Positions 1 to 13,300 of a stretch of DNA of 64,000 nucleotides are shown here, in pieces. The notes beneath the pieces were generated by a model. That model searched no databases and was not told where the DNA came from. It saw nothing but the letters and a program-made list of their open reading frames with translations. A program made the translations under genes and the position numbers. The stretch spans positions 40,874,501 through 40,938,500 of the forward strand of contig BSBM01000361.1 of NCBI GenBank assembly GCA_027924585.1, written 5' to 3'. Within the stretch, counting starts at the first letter, position 1. Each line of letters begins with the position of its first letter. This DNA comes from Larix kaempferi. Its lineage: Eukaryota; Streptophyta; Pinopsida; Pinales; Pinaceae.

Positions 1-1744
1 AACAGTTTTTACCTTCTTTAACAGATTAGCCTTAACTTAATCTTGATATTTAATTATGCATCCAATATAAACAAGATCATTGAACAATATATGCACCAAG
101 AAAAAGAACACATAGCACACAATATTTTAACGTGGAAACCCAAATGGGAGAAAACCAAAGAATGCTCTTTTGTAATGAAAGGAATACATTCATGGAAGCA
201 CCAAATTCCTGTGTTTAGCGACACCAACTAGAAGGAGGCACCGACCCCCTCGATTTATAGGAACCGACATGAAGGAAGAACCAAATCCCTATGTTTATCC
301 AACACCAAATGGAAGGGGGCTACAACCACATGTTCCTTTCCCCGTCCTGCTACCCATATATCCAATATGAGATTCTGAATAACTGAACTTGCGACTTGTG
401 CACACTTTTGATCTATTGATAATAGTTGTGTTGTGCACTACCTTCGTATGAAGATGATTCATTATCACTGTGCTGCATAGATCACTTGACTTCTGATTCC
501 TCTCAATTCTTTACCTTTGCTGATGTCTTACTTCATAGATTCTATGTTGATCTTGCAGTCTGTGCTAATATTCACTCTGTCGATTCTGGTACTCCGCAAC
601 TACACTCACCAACTAATACTTTGCTTTCAATTAATAGCTTGCTGATAATGCACCAGTAACAAATGGAACCGCACACTTACTTGGATATTTCCATTCTGTT
701 TAAGTGCCACAATCTTTTAGACAATATGCAACGTCATGTGCATCAAATGATTCGTCCTTTCAGTTTAACACACTTGTCTCAAATCATCGTCATCATGAAG
801 CACCTACTGGATCCTACTGCTTCTCTCTCTTTAGGCATCAGATGTACTTCTCAACTCTGCACACTTCACTTCAACATTCGTGCATAAGCCAAACATCTAC
901 GCATCGTTTGATATACTTCAGTTCTGTCTCTGTGCTTCTGAATTACAACATATGTGACTATCAATGTGTTTTTTGTGATACTACCATTCAAAACATCATG
1001 CACTTTCACATACATTTGTATTTATTCCTTTTAATATTTGCGCATTTGTCACAGATCTACAACATCATTCTGCGGACCATCGGTACTTCATCTTGCTGCA
1101 TGTGCGCACTCAACTCCTCGCTAGATCAAGTTGTTCTGTCCTCGAGCCCTTGATTCCCTGAATATAAATTTGCATCTCTTCCTCTTAAAGCTCTATACTC
1201 TCACCATCATTCTTACTTCAAATATCCAACTTGCATCTCTATTTATACATGTCTTGCATGGATTGTATGTCCACAAGTTAGTTGTGGCATCCCTTATTCC
1301 ATACTTCATGGATTGTTCTTTTTCCACAGGTCATATCCTGCGCTGCTGATGTTTCATCCTTTGTGTGTCTTGAACATTCATGGTCTTCTTCTTAGTGAGA
1401 GTTACACCTTAGCAATGTAGTCTTTCACTCTTGATGTACCATTGCTTTGAGGTATGTGTGCATCCTTGTTCTTCGACATGATGAGTCTTTGAACCTTTTT
1501 GTACCATCTCTTGTGGGTATTGTGCACTTGATGTATTGATGCTTTGTGGAATCTGCGCATAAACTAACTTCTTCTTAGTGGAACTTTGACCCTTGCAGCA
1601 TCATTACTTATGGGACTTGCTCTCTTATTGTACCATCAGATTGTGAGGTTTGCGCATAAACAACTTCACCTGCTACACCCTTGTAAAACTTGAGCCCATT
1701 CTGAAAGCATCTTCTAATTGGAAAGATATGCATGCTTTCAGGAC
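1..1744. other. Non-coding stretch, no gene recognised
   Basis: I see no convincing coding region here. Open frames are short and carry no domain I recognise. From about 1380 to 1720 there is a loose repetition of phrases (CTTCTTAGTG at 1388 and 1572, TGTACCAT at three places, GCGCATAAAC twice), suggesting a degenerate tandem repeat of roughly 90-110 bp. This is probably old transposon sequence outside the CACTA-like end at 1745. Confidence 0.5.
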
Positions 1745-2489
1745 CACTACAAAAAAATAGCCCTTTAGGGGAGGTTTTGGCTTGCGGGGTCTTGGTAAAA
1801 CCCCCCATAAAATTTTTTCAAACCTTTGGAGGCGGTCTTTTAAAACCGCCCCTAAATGTCATGGAAATAGACTTTTGGGGGTGGTTTTTGGAAACCCCCC
1901 CCTAAAATCCCAATTCTCATAACGTTTGGGGGAAGTTTGTCAAACCCCCCCCAAAAGTCATGAGAATTGAACTTTTGGAGGCATTTTTTTTGGAACCCCC
2001 CTTAAAAGTCATGCGAATTGAACTTTTGGAGGTGGTTGTTTGAAACCCCCCCTAAAAGCCCAATTCTCATAACTTTTGGGGGCGATTTTTGAAAACCCCC
2101 CTAAAAGTCATGAGAAATGAACTTTGGGAGGCGGTTTGTTTGGAACCCCCCTTAAACGTCATGAGAATTGAACTTTTGGAGGCGGTTGTTTGAAAACACC
2201 CCCTAAAAGCCCAATTCTCATAACTTTTGGGGGTGGTTTGTCAAAACCCCCTCTAAAAGTAATGAGAATTGAACTTTGGGAGGCAGTTTGTTTGGAACCC
2301 CCCTTAAAAGTCATGAGAATTGAACTTTTGGAGGTGGTTGTTTGAAAAGCCCCCCTAAAAGCCCAATTCTCATAACTTGTGGGGGTGGTTTGTCAAAACC
2401 CCCACTAAAAGTCACGAGAATTTAACTTTTGGAGGCATTTTTTTTGGAACCCCCCTTAAAACTCATGAGAATTGATCTTTTGGAGGCAG
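1745..2489 (+). mobile_element. CACTA-type terminus with palindromic subterminal array (left part)
   Basis: Starts CACTACAAAAAAATAGCCC, matching the usual plant En/Spm (CACTA) terminal inverted repeat. It is followed by about 14 degenerate units of roughly 50 bp. Each contains a GC-rich imperfect palindrome (GGAGGCGGTT ... AACCCCCCTTAAAAG), separated by CATGAGAATTGAACTTTTGG or its inverse CCCAATTCTCATAACTTTTGG. Dense subterminal repeats of this kind are typical of plant CACTA elements. The array is cut at 2489 by the Gypsy element and resumes at 28761. A matching right terminus and a 3-bp target duplication were not found, so the element is truncated or its other end has decayed. Confidence 0.65.
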
Positions 2490-5400
2490 TGTAACATCCC
2501 GAAAAATACCAAAATTTAATTTTTTTTACAATAGCAATAATTATCAAAGTCATTAATGTGGCACATATAAATTAATTCGATTTCTTAACTAAAATAATTA
2601 ATAACGATGATATGTTATACTTCTCAAATAAATATGATATAATTGTATTTGCTACTTCAGATTTAAGCGGATGTTAATCTTCTTAACGAAAGATCTTTTT
2701 ATGATTATGCATAAGAATACAATTTATAGATTTGCTTACGTTTTAAATATAATTACATGCTGTAGATTGTTTGTACTATTATGATGTTCTTGATGAAGTA
2801 CTGACAGTTTGTTTGTATGATGATGAATGGGTCCTATGAGGTACCCTGGAGTTTACTTAGCTACGATTAGCTAAGGCATTTGAATCCTGTTTCCATGTGC
2901 AGACCACAGGTAAGAAATTCTACGACAACATGTGATAAGAGTACATGTGTCTTTCAATTCAACGTCAATGTAAAATTAGAATGCTAAGTACTTCCTTGTG
3001 ACAAAAGTTACTGGAGGTATGGATACTTGGTTCTAATTCTAGTTTTTGTACTATATTACGAAGCTCTTCAGTTTTATCATTTCACGTTGTCCAAGTCTTC
3101 TGTTATAACACTACATATATTATCATATGACTACTGTAATTATCATTAAAACAACGATACTAATATCTATTGATACTGCTATTAGAAAACTTGTAGAAAA
3201 AGTGTTTATACCTTTGAACTATGATTATGTTTTACGTCTACAAAACTTAGACTACTCTAAGTCCTGAATTTATCATTTGAATACATAGTTAATATATGTA
3301 AGGTATAGTGACTAGTGCTTGTACTAAGAACTTGTCTTTAGAGTGTATCTCGTCAACACTTAAAATATACCTATGGTGATACCTTAATTAATAGTCTTTG
3401 CACTAGATGGCTAATCACATGGGATTTATTGTGAATATGGTATTTATGCTATGAACTAGCATTATAAAACTTCATCCTATTGTTTATACAAAACTATAGA
3501 AGTGAAAATAGAGTTATTCTATAGTTACAATCCATTTACAATAATACATTGATATGTAATTCAAATATTATGATGCCTAAGTTCAAACATTGAACTATAT
3601 CGAATGTGTACTAATATTTGCAATGATATGAATTACCATATGCAATGATATGATTTTCAATATGCAACCCTAGATATACTTTATCACTATAAGATATTAC
3701 CCTATGCAAACAAATGAATACGATGTAAACAAACCTTTGAAAGGTTAAGACTTAAGCAATAGATTAAACTATGATATACGACCTAGTTCTTGTTCTAAGT
3801 ATTGATAATATATGTTATTGCATTTTGCAATGAACTCGTTAATAAGGTGATGAGTTGACATGTAAATAAATTGGCTATTGACAGGTTTACAGTGTCCTGT
3901 TCACGTATTAATGGTCTTGACCAAAACTCCATAGTGGAAAGTGTGGATGTCAACCCACGTAATTCACCCACGTGAAGCTTGGTTGAAAATGTAACTAGGA
4001 ATCCTAGATGTGCATGGTTACCATAACAAGTCTCCTCTGAGCTGTACACGGTAATGATCCTTAGCAGGTAGTGTTGGAAACATCGTGGTTGTTGTCATTA
4101 ATGAGATATCAATGCAATGTTTGCCCGACTTTCAACGTAGCTTGTTGGCATCTCCTTTCTCGTTGATCTCACCTGATCTTGATCGTTAAATATGGAACAA
4201 TAAACCTCATTGTATGTAGTGGTGGAGAGTTTCCCGGTATTCATTGTTACGTTAGAGTGGAGGTTGACAGGCTGCTAAAATTTAGTGTTGGAGAGAGAGT
4301 TTCTCTCAGGGGTTTCGATCCTGTGACCTGTGGGAGGTAGTTTTTAATAGTTGCAGGCTTAATCTCTCTGCACTTAAACCACGATGCCAAAATAGTGATG
4401 GGGTTTCTCCTGCCAGTGTTTCAGACTGGGTTCGATTCTCCTGTTGATGAGAATGGTCTTCTATGTTACTTAGGGTTGCTGTCTAATATCAACATACTTC
4501 GTTGTTCCCTGGTGTAGTGCGTCAATACTTCGAAGTATCATTTTTAAAATGGTAAGTGTTTCATGACAGTGAAATAATATGTAAATGCTTGTTTTGATTC
4601 TTGCAGTTTATTGTTTTAACCTTTCACCATGTGTTTTGGCACGTACCCGTTTCTTATGAGGTTACTGAGTGAAAGATTGGAGGATGGAATGTTGCTACTG
4701 CTTCCTGGTAAGCTCCGGTGGTTCTCGAAAAACCTCGTAGGTGCCTTGTGTGCCGAGAGTTGGAACCATTCAACTTGTTTTGGTGATGGCCGAGTGTGAA
4801 GTTTTTACATCTTGTTTTGTTAGTAGTTGTTCAGAAGATAATCTTCAGTTCTTTTAAGAGGCCATTACGCTTTTTAATGCTTGGCTGCGTTGTTTGATAG
4901 GGAATTCAAACTTTTGTTTGTTCTGCTAGATGTTTAAGGGTAAAACCTTGTGTAGTTTGTTGCTTCATGGCTCTATTTTAAGGTTTTGGTTGATAAGGGG
5001 CAAGCCCTGTGTAATTTGGAACCTTGACAGGTCCATAATGTACTTCTCTGTTATAAATTTTTAAATGAACATCAAGAACCGAGGATTCTCTTGCACTTAT
5101 AAACAATGGCTCGTTTTTGTAATGGATAGTTATGTTTTTAAAATAATAGTTGAGAACATTGTGTAAATAAATGTTAAGGTGTGCCAAGCAACGACGATTG
5201 ATTGTAGATAGTTATTTCTGTACTTCGTTCTCATTGTTGATAACCATGTTTGGAAAATGTGAGGAGAATAGTTTCGGCTATCAAGTGTTTTCGGTTTGGC
5301 TATACTAGAGTGTTTTATTTTGTTTCCTGAAAGAAACCCTACCTGTAGCTTCCGATTACTATCTGGCTTGTACTGAGCTTTTGTATTCGAGACTTAACAT

Positions 5401-6926
5401 TTGCAACAAATGGTTTCGATGTTGTGTATGTGTTCTTACTAGGGTTATGAACTATCGATAGTCAATAGTACAGAATCGTGCTTTCTAAAAAAGTGAAGTT
5501 TATTGTCTTGTGGTATTCTCGAAATGTTAGTTAGGGTTTGGAAAACTTTAACTGTTATGAACAGAAACTAGGGTCTGTAATATCTAGGGTTTGATACAAC
5601 TATGTAGATATTCGATAATTGAAATCAAAGGTGAAAGTTAGTGAAGAAATAAAATATATATAATTGTAATAAATCTATACAAGGATTAATTCTTGCAGCT
5701 GCTATAATTCTTAAAAATACAATTACTTTGAAAAACATGAAATATTCAATATTGATTGCATTTGTTTTCTATCTGAAATAAATAGAGTTACAAGAAGTAT
5801 ATAGCACTGTGCAAAAACATACTGTGTTTTTCTTTCATGTATTAATGAGATGAATTCTATACCGCTGTTTATACTATACTGTAATGTTTACTGTGTTTAA
5901 ACATAGGACAGAATTTTAACCAGAACACTACTGAAACCATTTATCCAATCAATGGCATTTTGCTTATCTCTCATTTTTCCTTAATTTACTTCTCTATACT
6001 AGAGTACGATGCAGAGAACAACATGGGGAAAAATATAGAGATGATTATCAAATCAAATATTTCACAAAGCTTTTTCATTCAGAATCATACTTAGATTAGA
6101 ACATAAAATAATTTCTTTTGCATGACTGAGTTTAATAATTCTATAATGCAGAGACATTTAAATGTAAACAAAAGTAGGAATAGTAAAACCTGGTTGACTG
6201 TAGGAGAACAAACAGCCCAAGGAACCTATTCCACCCAACCAATTCCTGAAGACAGTCAAGTTACTTGCCTTAGGACCCCCGAGCCTGTTCACTGAACCAC
6301 CAGGAGGAAGATTCTGTAGAAGCCTTAGTACATCAACTTGCAATAGAATGTAGATTGTCCAGTCCTTAAGACTCAGCAGTTAAAAGGACCTGCACCAGCA
6401 CCTCTGGTTTGCCTTTTTAGTATAATTAACAGACTTACAATTGCACTCTAACATAGCCTCCCTATTCGAATCTCTCAGTGATCACCTGATGCACTTGAGG
6501 AATATTTCTACAGAAAATATTGTTAGGGGCTTCCTTCCCAATTCGAATTGCCTTATGTAGGCTTCCTAGGCCTTTTAGTGGTTAACTGGTCATTAATGAG
6601 CTGCCTGCTCTCTTCCACCCAGCTGGGGAATAATGCCGCAAATTTAGGGGTAGTTTTCCCATAACCAGCACCTAGTGGTGGAGTGCAATTGCTGCCATAT
6701 GTCCCATACCTTCTAATAGCTTCCATTCCTCCTAGTGGGTCAGTGAACACTCATTTAACAGTTCCCTTGGGTGTTTGTCTCCTACTTTAATTTATTAAAT
6801 AATAATAATCAGTAATTACAATCATCCTTGACCAAACTTGGTCATAATTACAAAACTTTGTAATTAAAATTTAACATAAAGTATTTTGCAAATAAGATAA
6901 TATTCTCAAAATTTGGGTAGGTGACA
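2490..6926 (-). repeat. 3' LTR of the Gypsy element (4437 bp)
   Basis: Near-identical direct repeat of 24303-28760. The plus-strand start TGTAACATCCCGAAAAATAC and end GGGTAGGTGACA match the other copy, giving canonical TG...CA ends. By eye the two differ by a few per cent, mostly transitions and small indels, so the insertion is not recent. Short open frames shared by both LTRs (for example 3795-4049 and 6553-6750 on the minus strand) show no known domain, and I do not treat them as genes. Confidence 0.92.
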
Positions 6927-6942
6927 TACACCCCCCCTTAAG
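6927..6942 (-). other. Polypurine tract of the Gypsy element
   Basis: Immediately upstream (minus strand) of the 3' LTR the sequence reads AAGGGGGGGTGTA and then the LTR start TGTCACC. A G-rich purine run directly against the 3' LTR is the expected plus-strand primer site and fixes the direction of the element. Confidence 0.8.
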
Positions 6943-6966
6943 TCTCAACATCATCCTCGATGTTGG

Positions 6967-7488
6967 TTAATCACTCTCTGAGTGTTCCTGAAACAGAGTT
7001 GGGTATGCTGCCCACATACTACTCTCCAAATCCCAGGTTTCCTTTACTGGGCTAAGGTGCTTCCATTGCACCTTTACCTCTTCAATGGTGCGATTTTGGA
7101 GTAGAGTTTCCCTCCTTTCAAGGATACAGTCCGGTTCCACTTGGAAATTGTCGCCTTGTCCCACCTGTACATCATTCCAATTTACAACATGAGTAGCATC
7201 GTGTACATACTTCTTTAAAAATAATATATGAAAAACATTGTGTATCTTTAAATTTGGTGGCAAAGCCAATTGGTATGCCACTGGTCCAACCCTGGACAAT
7301 ATTTCGAAAGGACCACAATACCTGGGTGCCAAGTTGGCACAGCTTCCCAATTTCAATGAACTCTTTTTCAGTCTTACCTTGAGGAAAACATGTTCACCAA
7401 CCTGGAACTCTTTATGAGTTATTTTAAGATTTGCTTGACTCTTTTGCCTATCTTGGACAGCTTTTATATTTCTTTGTACCTGTTTCAC
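6967..7488 (-). pseudogene. Integrase C-terminal part with chromodomain-like tail (Gypsy pol fragment)
   Basis: This frame continues integrase after two in-frame stops. It contains the conserved C-terminal barrel-like region (GEHVFLKV, LAPRYCGPFEIL, GPVAYQLALP, NVFHILFLKKY), then a chromodomain-like segment (EPDCILERRE, VKVQWKHLSP, ETWDLES). The fragment is open for 173 codons and ends at a stop about 40 bp before the 3' LTR, the expected position for the end of pol. It is separated from the integrase core by stops at about 7506 and 7522 in the same frame, so it is not expressed as part of a functional polyprotein. Confidence 0.85.
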
Positions 7489-7521
7489 AATTAGTTCTAA
7501 TTCCTACAACAATTCAGGTCC

Positions 7522-8106
7522 TCAAATAACTCTATTTACTGGATCATTCCAAGAAACAGGTGCATCACATTTCCTACCATAAAGAATTTCAAAAGGGCTA
7601 AGTCTGGCTGATGCATGATAATGGTTATTATATGCAAACTCTGCTAAATGCAAGCAGTCTTCCCACTTACCAGGTTGATCTTTAACATACATTCTCAACA
7701 AGTCTTCCAAAACTTGATTCACTCTTTTTGTCTGTCCATCCGTTTGTGGATGAAATGTTGTACTTAAGTTTAAGGTTGTATTCAACCCTTTAAACAAAGA
7801 CCTCCAAAATTTTCCACTAAACTTAGAGTCATGATTTGAAATTATCACTTTTGGTATACCATGTAATCGAAAAATCTGCTTCATGAAGATTTCTGCAATG
7901 TTTGGAGCCTTATGAGTAGTCTTCAGAGGTATAAAGTGTGCTACCTTGCTGAGTTTATCCACCACCACCATGATAGAGTCATTTTGTTTCTGATTTTTGG
8001 GTAGTCTAGTAATAAAGTCTATGCTTTTCACTTCCCATTTCCAGCTAGGTATAGGCAATGGCTGCAATAGTCCAGCCGGATGTTGATGTTCAACCTTCAC
8101 TTTTTG
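7522..8106 (-). pseudogene. Integrase catalytic core fragment of the Gypsy element
   Basis: After the junction with transposon copy L, pol resumes with KVKVEHQHPAGLLQPLPIP, the linker between the integrase zinc-binding region and the core. The core follows (IDFITRLPK, DSIMVVVDKLSKVAHFIP, LHGIPKVIISNHDSKF, TFHPQTDGQTKRVNQ, EFAYNNHYHAS, SPFEILYGR). The second catalytic aspartate, expected in S-D-R/H-D, is asparagine (SNHD). The catalytic glutamate, expected in GQTERVNQ, is lysine. Two of the three D-D-E residues are therefore gone. The open frame continues upstream into the transposon terminus, but those first 40 or so codons are not integrase. Confidence 0.9.
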
Positions 8107-8110
8107 ATAG
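8107..8110. other. 4-bp target site duplication ATAG, left side of copy L
   Basis: ATAG directly precedes the GGGTGAATCC terminus and is repeated at 20599-20602 after the opposite terminus. The uninterrupted Gypsy sequence would carry it once, within the integrase codons N-Y-Q. Confidence 0.9.
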
Positions 8111-8131
8111 GGGTGAATCCATGAAGATGGG
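8111..8131 (+). repeat. Terminal inverted repeat, transposase end of copy L
   Basis: Begins GGGTGAATCC and ends GATGGG. It aligns with the inverse of 20578-20598 at 15 of 21 positions, sharing GGGTG, GAAG and TGGG blocks. The same terminus is found at 57858-57878 in copy R. Confidence 0.85.
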
Positions 8132-8939
8132 TGTCTATTTTGGGGGGTTCCGTGAGAAAATAATTCTGAATTTTTCATGTTTTCCATCTTTGGGCGAATA
8201 AAAGTGATATTTTTGTTTGGAATTTCACTTTTCACTTAAAAGCAATCTTTTAGAGAATTATGTTAGCTTGCTATCCATATTTTTTTCAATTTTTTATATT
8301 GAGATTTGATATGTCAATTCGACAAATGTTTGACAGTGTGTTCTTATAAAACGAAAGGACTACAAAATAGTCATGTTTTGTCGCACACCTAAAATCGTTG
8401 TTAAACTTGTGTTTTGAAAAAAACAAATATGCTACAACAATCTACACACAGTATACTACTGCATCACTATAAGTTTGTAACAAATGGATCTAAATACTTT
8501 TTATTATATTCATTTGAATTCAATCAATGGGGAAACCCTGTCGATTTTCAACATATATTTTGTCGCAACACTTTTCTCTCAACTGAATATAAAACTAAAA
8601 ATTTTATGAATACCCTTTTGAAGTAGACACGCCAATTAACTGCACCATAGTTTTCTCAAATTTTTTCGTGGTGTATTTTTAAAGTTATGGATTTTTCATT
8701 TCACCGCATTTTGAAAGACCTGAAACTAAACTCGACACCTGTTAAGAAAACAAACAATTACAAATATCAGATCTTACCTATACATAAAGAAATCTATATA
8801 TTTGGAAAGTAGATTCAATAACGAAACTAATGGTATCAAGTCCGACAGTCGCCTTATAGTGTAACAAATCATTTTTACCTTCCGAAAATAGAGAAACCTG
8901 AAAACTGTGAGTGGCAATCAGATTTTCAGGTTTCAGAGG

Positions 8940-9025
8940 TTGTTCGGCCGAATAATTATTCGGCCGAACAAATGTTTTCCGTAACGGATGCGTCAATTTA
9001 ACGTTTGGTTATTCGGCCGAATAAC
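8940..9025. repeat. GGCCGAA palindromes near the transposase end of copy L
   Basis: A perfect 32-bp palindrome (8940-8971) is built from two TTCGGCCGAA cores joined by TAATTA. An 18-bp palindrome (9008-9025, GTTATTCGGCCGAATAAC) follows. The same motif clusters at the far end of the element (20270-20535) and at both ends of copy R. Its subterminal position at both ends suggests protein-binding sites, possibly for the transposase; that role is inference. Confidence 0.85.
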
Positions 9026-9103
9026 TAAACGTAAAAAAAAACTCGTCGGCCGGAAAAAAAAATAAAATTATTTTCGACACTCCTATAAATAAAACTAAAT
9101 ACT

Positions 9104-10290
9104 TTGATTAATTTCACACATTTCAATTTCGCATACTTTTTGGTCAGAGTATTTTGGAAGGGATTTTCTAAGGAGCTTATTTTGCAAGGAGAGTTTTTTT
9201 ATGAGGTATTTCTTTTCTTACTTCTTTCAAAAGAATACATTGGAAGAATTTTTTTGCAAAAGGAGTATTTATTCCAAGTTTTTTGCACTTCTTATTTCTT
9301 TGCAATGGGTTTTTTTCCAAAAGATTTTTTAAGGAGCCTTTCTTTGCAAAGAAAGTTTTTTTTATGAAATATTTTTTCAAACTATTTGCACTTTTCATTT
9401 CTTTGGAATGAGTAATTTTTCTAAGGGTTTTCTAAAAAGATTTTTTGTAAAGAGAATTTTTTTATGAAGTATTCTTTTTGTTACTTCTTTCTAAGAAATA
9501 CATTGAAAGATTATTTTTCTAAGGCATTTTTGCAAAATAAGTTTTTATTCCAAGTTTTTATACTTCTTAGTTCTTTGCAATAGATTTTTATTCCAAGTTA
9601 TTTTTTCAAAGGAATTGTCTTTTTTTTTCTTATTTTTTCAAGTGATTTTTTCAAATGACTTTTTTCAATTTTTTTTTTTATAAATATTTTTGCAATAAAC
9701 TTTTCTTTCCTTCTTATTTCTTTGAAAATAGGCTTTTTCAAAGTCTCCCAAGCTATTTTTGCAAAAAAATTATTTTGTTGCAAAGGTTTTTACAAAGTTT
9801 ATTTATTTATTTATTTATTTTTTTCAGTGGATTTACAAAGAAAATTTATTTAGAAAGTGTTCTTATTCTTTTCCAATGGGTTTTTCAGCAAATGTTTCTT
9901 TCCAAAGTGTGCATTTACAGATTTTTTATTCCAAGGCGTTTTTGCATATAAGATTTTATTTCAAGTTATTTTTACAAAGGAAATATATTTTTCCTTCGTA
10001 TTTATTTGAAAAGAGATTTTTTCAAAGTCTCCTATAGTTATTTTTGCAAAAAAGTTATTTCGTTGCAAAGGTTTTTACAAAATCTTTTTCCCAGATATTT
10101 TTTCAAAGAAGATTTATTTTGAAAGTGTTCTTATACTTTTCCAATGGGATTTTTTCAAAGGTGATTTATTGTCGAAAAGTTCTTATTTCATTCAAAGAAG
10201 GTTCTATTCAAAAGAAACTTGTTTCCAAAGACTTTTTCTTCAAAAGACTCAAGTACAAGATTTTGATAAGGCGAAGTAAATTTCAGTTCA
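9104..10290 (+). repeat. T-rich quasi-periodic tract upstream of the transposase, copy L
   Basis: About 1.2 kb, strongly T-rich on this strand, built from variants of TTTTTTGCAAAGG, TTTTTCAAAG, TTATTTCTTTG and CCAATGGGTTTTT at irregular 25-45 bp spacing. It ends about 100 bp before the transposase start codon. Open frames across it (Phe-rich here, Lys-rich on the other strand) follow from composition and are not genes. It may serve as leader or promoter DNA; copy R has the same tract. Confidence 0.75.
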
Positions 10291-10389
10291 TGTGTTCATA
10301 AATTTCGTAACTGTTTTTAAATATTCATTTTGTTTATTTACAATAAAATGATGATCTTCTTTAATTTATCATTTATAGATTAAACAATC

Positions 10390-13300
10390 ATGGGCAGTAA
10401 GAGAAACCGTCAAAGAAAATATGATCGTAAACGTGTTGATGATGATGATAATAGAGAAAAGAAAAAAATTAAATATCATGCCAACAAAGCAAGCCTTGCA
10501 GAAACGCAATCAACGATTATTGAAGATAAAAATACAGTTTTACATGATAATGTCGATGAAATGGAAATTGAAAATAGAGTACAAGAGGAACAAATTGAAG
10601 TTGAAGAAACCATTGTTGAGGATGTAAATAGTGATTTACATACTAATGTCGATGAAGTCAATGTTGAAGATCGAGTTCAAGAACCAAAAATTGGACCAGG
10701 TATGTATATATTGAATGTATTTTCCAAATTGATTTTTTATAATGAATTGTATTTTTGGATGCATGTTTTAAATTAAATTTATCTTGATGTATAGGTACTT
10801 TCACCATTGATGATGAAACGTTAGAAAACGTTAATTGCAATAAATATGGAAAAAAAAACCCATACACGCTGCACGATATCGGGCTCAAAAATTTTATGAT
10901 GATGTTCTGAAGAATTATTCAGCAACAGGACAAGCACAAATTTTGAGATGTTTATTAGTGACCAAGAAGTTAGAAGATGCTACATCATTATTGGGTATTC
11001 ACAAGGCGACCAAAGAGTCGAAATTAAAACATAATGTGATAGAAAATATAGGTGATGCAATAAAAAAGTTTGGAAAATCTAGGAAGAAAGACATTAGTGC
11101 TGCACGAAGAGCAATTCATACAACAATTATTTCGACTAGTACTAAACAAAAACGTTTGACAACATAGCTAGCAAAAGCAGTTGGAACCTCAAGAAAGACA
11201 TTATACAGACATAGCAAATTCAGAATGCAAATAGATGAAAATGATGAACTTGCTTGCTGGGCAATTATTTGTAGACAGCCCTACAAAGATAGAATGGGGG
11301 AAGGAGTTAAAGATATTGTACGGGAATATTGGTTGACACATGCTCGAGTTTCACCAAATTCAAGAGATGTAATACGACAAAGAGTATCACGAGGAGTATA
11401 TGTAAGCAGTCCAAAACATATAATGGATATGACACAAGTACAATTGTTCAATAAATTCAAGGAAGATCATCGTGGAATTAATGTGTCAATCACTACATTT
11501 GTGCAACTAAAACCATGGTATGTTAGACCTATTACTATCCGTGATACATGTTGTTGTCATTATCATGTGAAATTTCAATTATATTACGACACATTTCTTG
11601 AATTTGGTAAAATGTTTTGGACAAATTCACCGCCTTCGCCTACAATATGTGAATTCATATCTCAAACCCTATGTGAGAGAAATCACGATGAAGTATTTTA
11701 TAATAAAAAATGTGTCAATGGAAAACATTGTAATCGTTGTGGAAATTTGGTTTTATACCACAATAAATATCCTATCGACACTGATGATCACTCATTGTCA
11801 AATGTCACCGTTGATTGGAAAAGATATGAATACATTCCAAGTACTAGTGATGTACATTCCAAAAGGATTGATTTACGAGAAGATAAAATAGGTGTGGTAG
11901 ATTTTCTCAAGAAATTCGAAAGTGAAATTTATAAATACACCAAGCATTCACATAGAGCACGATAGCAAGACCTTCAATTCAAACAGTCTCGTGAAATTTT
12001 TCCACCAGGAACAATTTTGTCAGTGGTTGACTTTGCAGAAAATTATACATTTGCTGCACAGAAAGAAATACAGAGTGAATACTATCATTCTGACCAGGTT
12101 TCAATATTCGTCCATGTTTTATATAGACATTCTCAACAGGATGTTGATGGCATTGAAAGCACGTGTGACAATCGAGATGTGATTAAAGAATATCACTTTT
12201 ATATCAGCGACGATCGTACACACGATACACATTTTGTTCAGCATTGTATTGAAAGTATTTTCTACAATTCACTAAAGGAACGTAACATTAAATTCAATGA
12301 GCATTGGATATGGTCAGATGGATGTGCTGGACAATTTAAATCTTTGCGATCATTTTATTGGTTATGTCGACTTCATAAAGCATTGAAAATTAAACATCAC
12401 TGGAATTTGTTTGAAACTGGTCATGGAAAAGGTGAACATGATGGTGTTGGAGCATGCGTAAAAAGAGCACTTCGAAGATGGCAAATGAACCATAGTTCTG
12501 CACGATTCCATTCAGCTGCATAAGTTGTCCAATGGTGTAAATCACATCTAAACCATGATTATAATCAACAATAAAAAAATGTGCACAGGTATGTACACAC
12601 AAATATTTTAATTTATATTTTATAGTCAATTTAAAAAAAAGTATATATGTACCTAACATCAAAATTTGTCATTTGTTTACTAGGTTTTTTTGGCATGTCG
12701 GGATCCAAGATATAAATAGATCAATACCCTACGACGCTAGCACCATACAAGGAACTAGATATTTTCACTCTATTCAAACAAAAGCCTTCCAAAACATTTA
12801 TGCATTTGACAGTAGAAAGCAATCATGCTTTTGCCATATTTGCACTGAAAATATTGAATCTACAGAAGTTTGTGAAAACATAACGAACAACTATGTGAAA
12901 CATTGGAAACACACAGAAATTAATCCTAAAGGAAAAATGCCACTAGCAAGCATAGAAGAATTAGAATCAGAAGATATAGCAATATCATCTGACGGTGACA
13001 GAATTTCAGATCTCGTTAGAGAAGGTAATGATCACATACCACTGTTTTATCGATTATTCATTCTTGTCATTTACTTTATACACATGTATATTAGTCAATT
13101 TAGTTGAATTAAAAATCCTGACATCAATTGTAATTTGCACAGGAGATGTTTTTGCTGTGATTGCTCCTGTCGACAATGACGAAAATGTGAAGTATTATTT
13201 GATGCGATGCACTGAAGGAAAAATGAATCTATTGGAAGACTACAATGACAACGGATATACATATGAGAGAGGATCCATCATTTTAAAGGGCTACTTTTTT

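Noticed and set aside
7522-8235. A 237-codon open frame that appears to fuse an unknown N-terminus to integrase
   Set aside because: The first 40 or so codons are the terminal sequence of transposon copy L; the fusion is produced by the insertion and is not a gene design.
9104-10301. Phe-rich (plus) and Lys-rich (minus) open frames as small secreted or basic proteins
   Set aside because: They arise from the T-rich tract in several frames at once, with no conserved start or frame between copies L and R.
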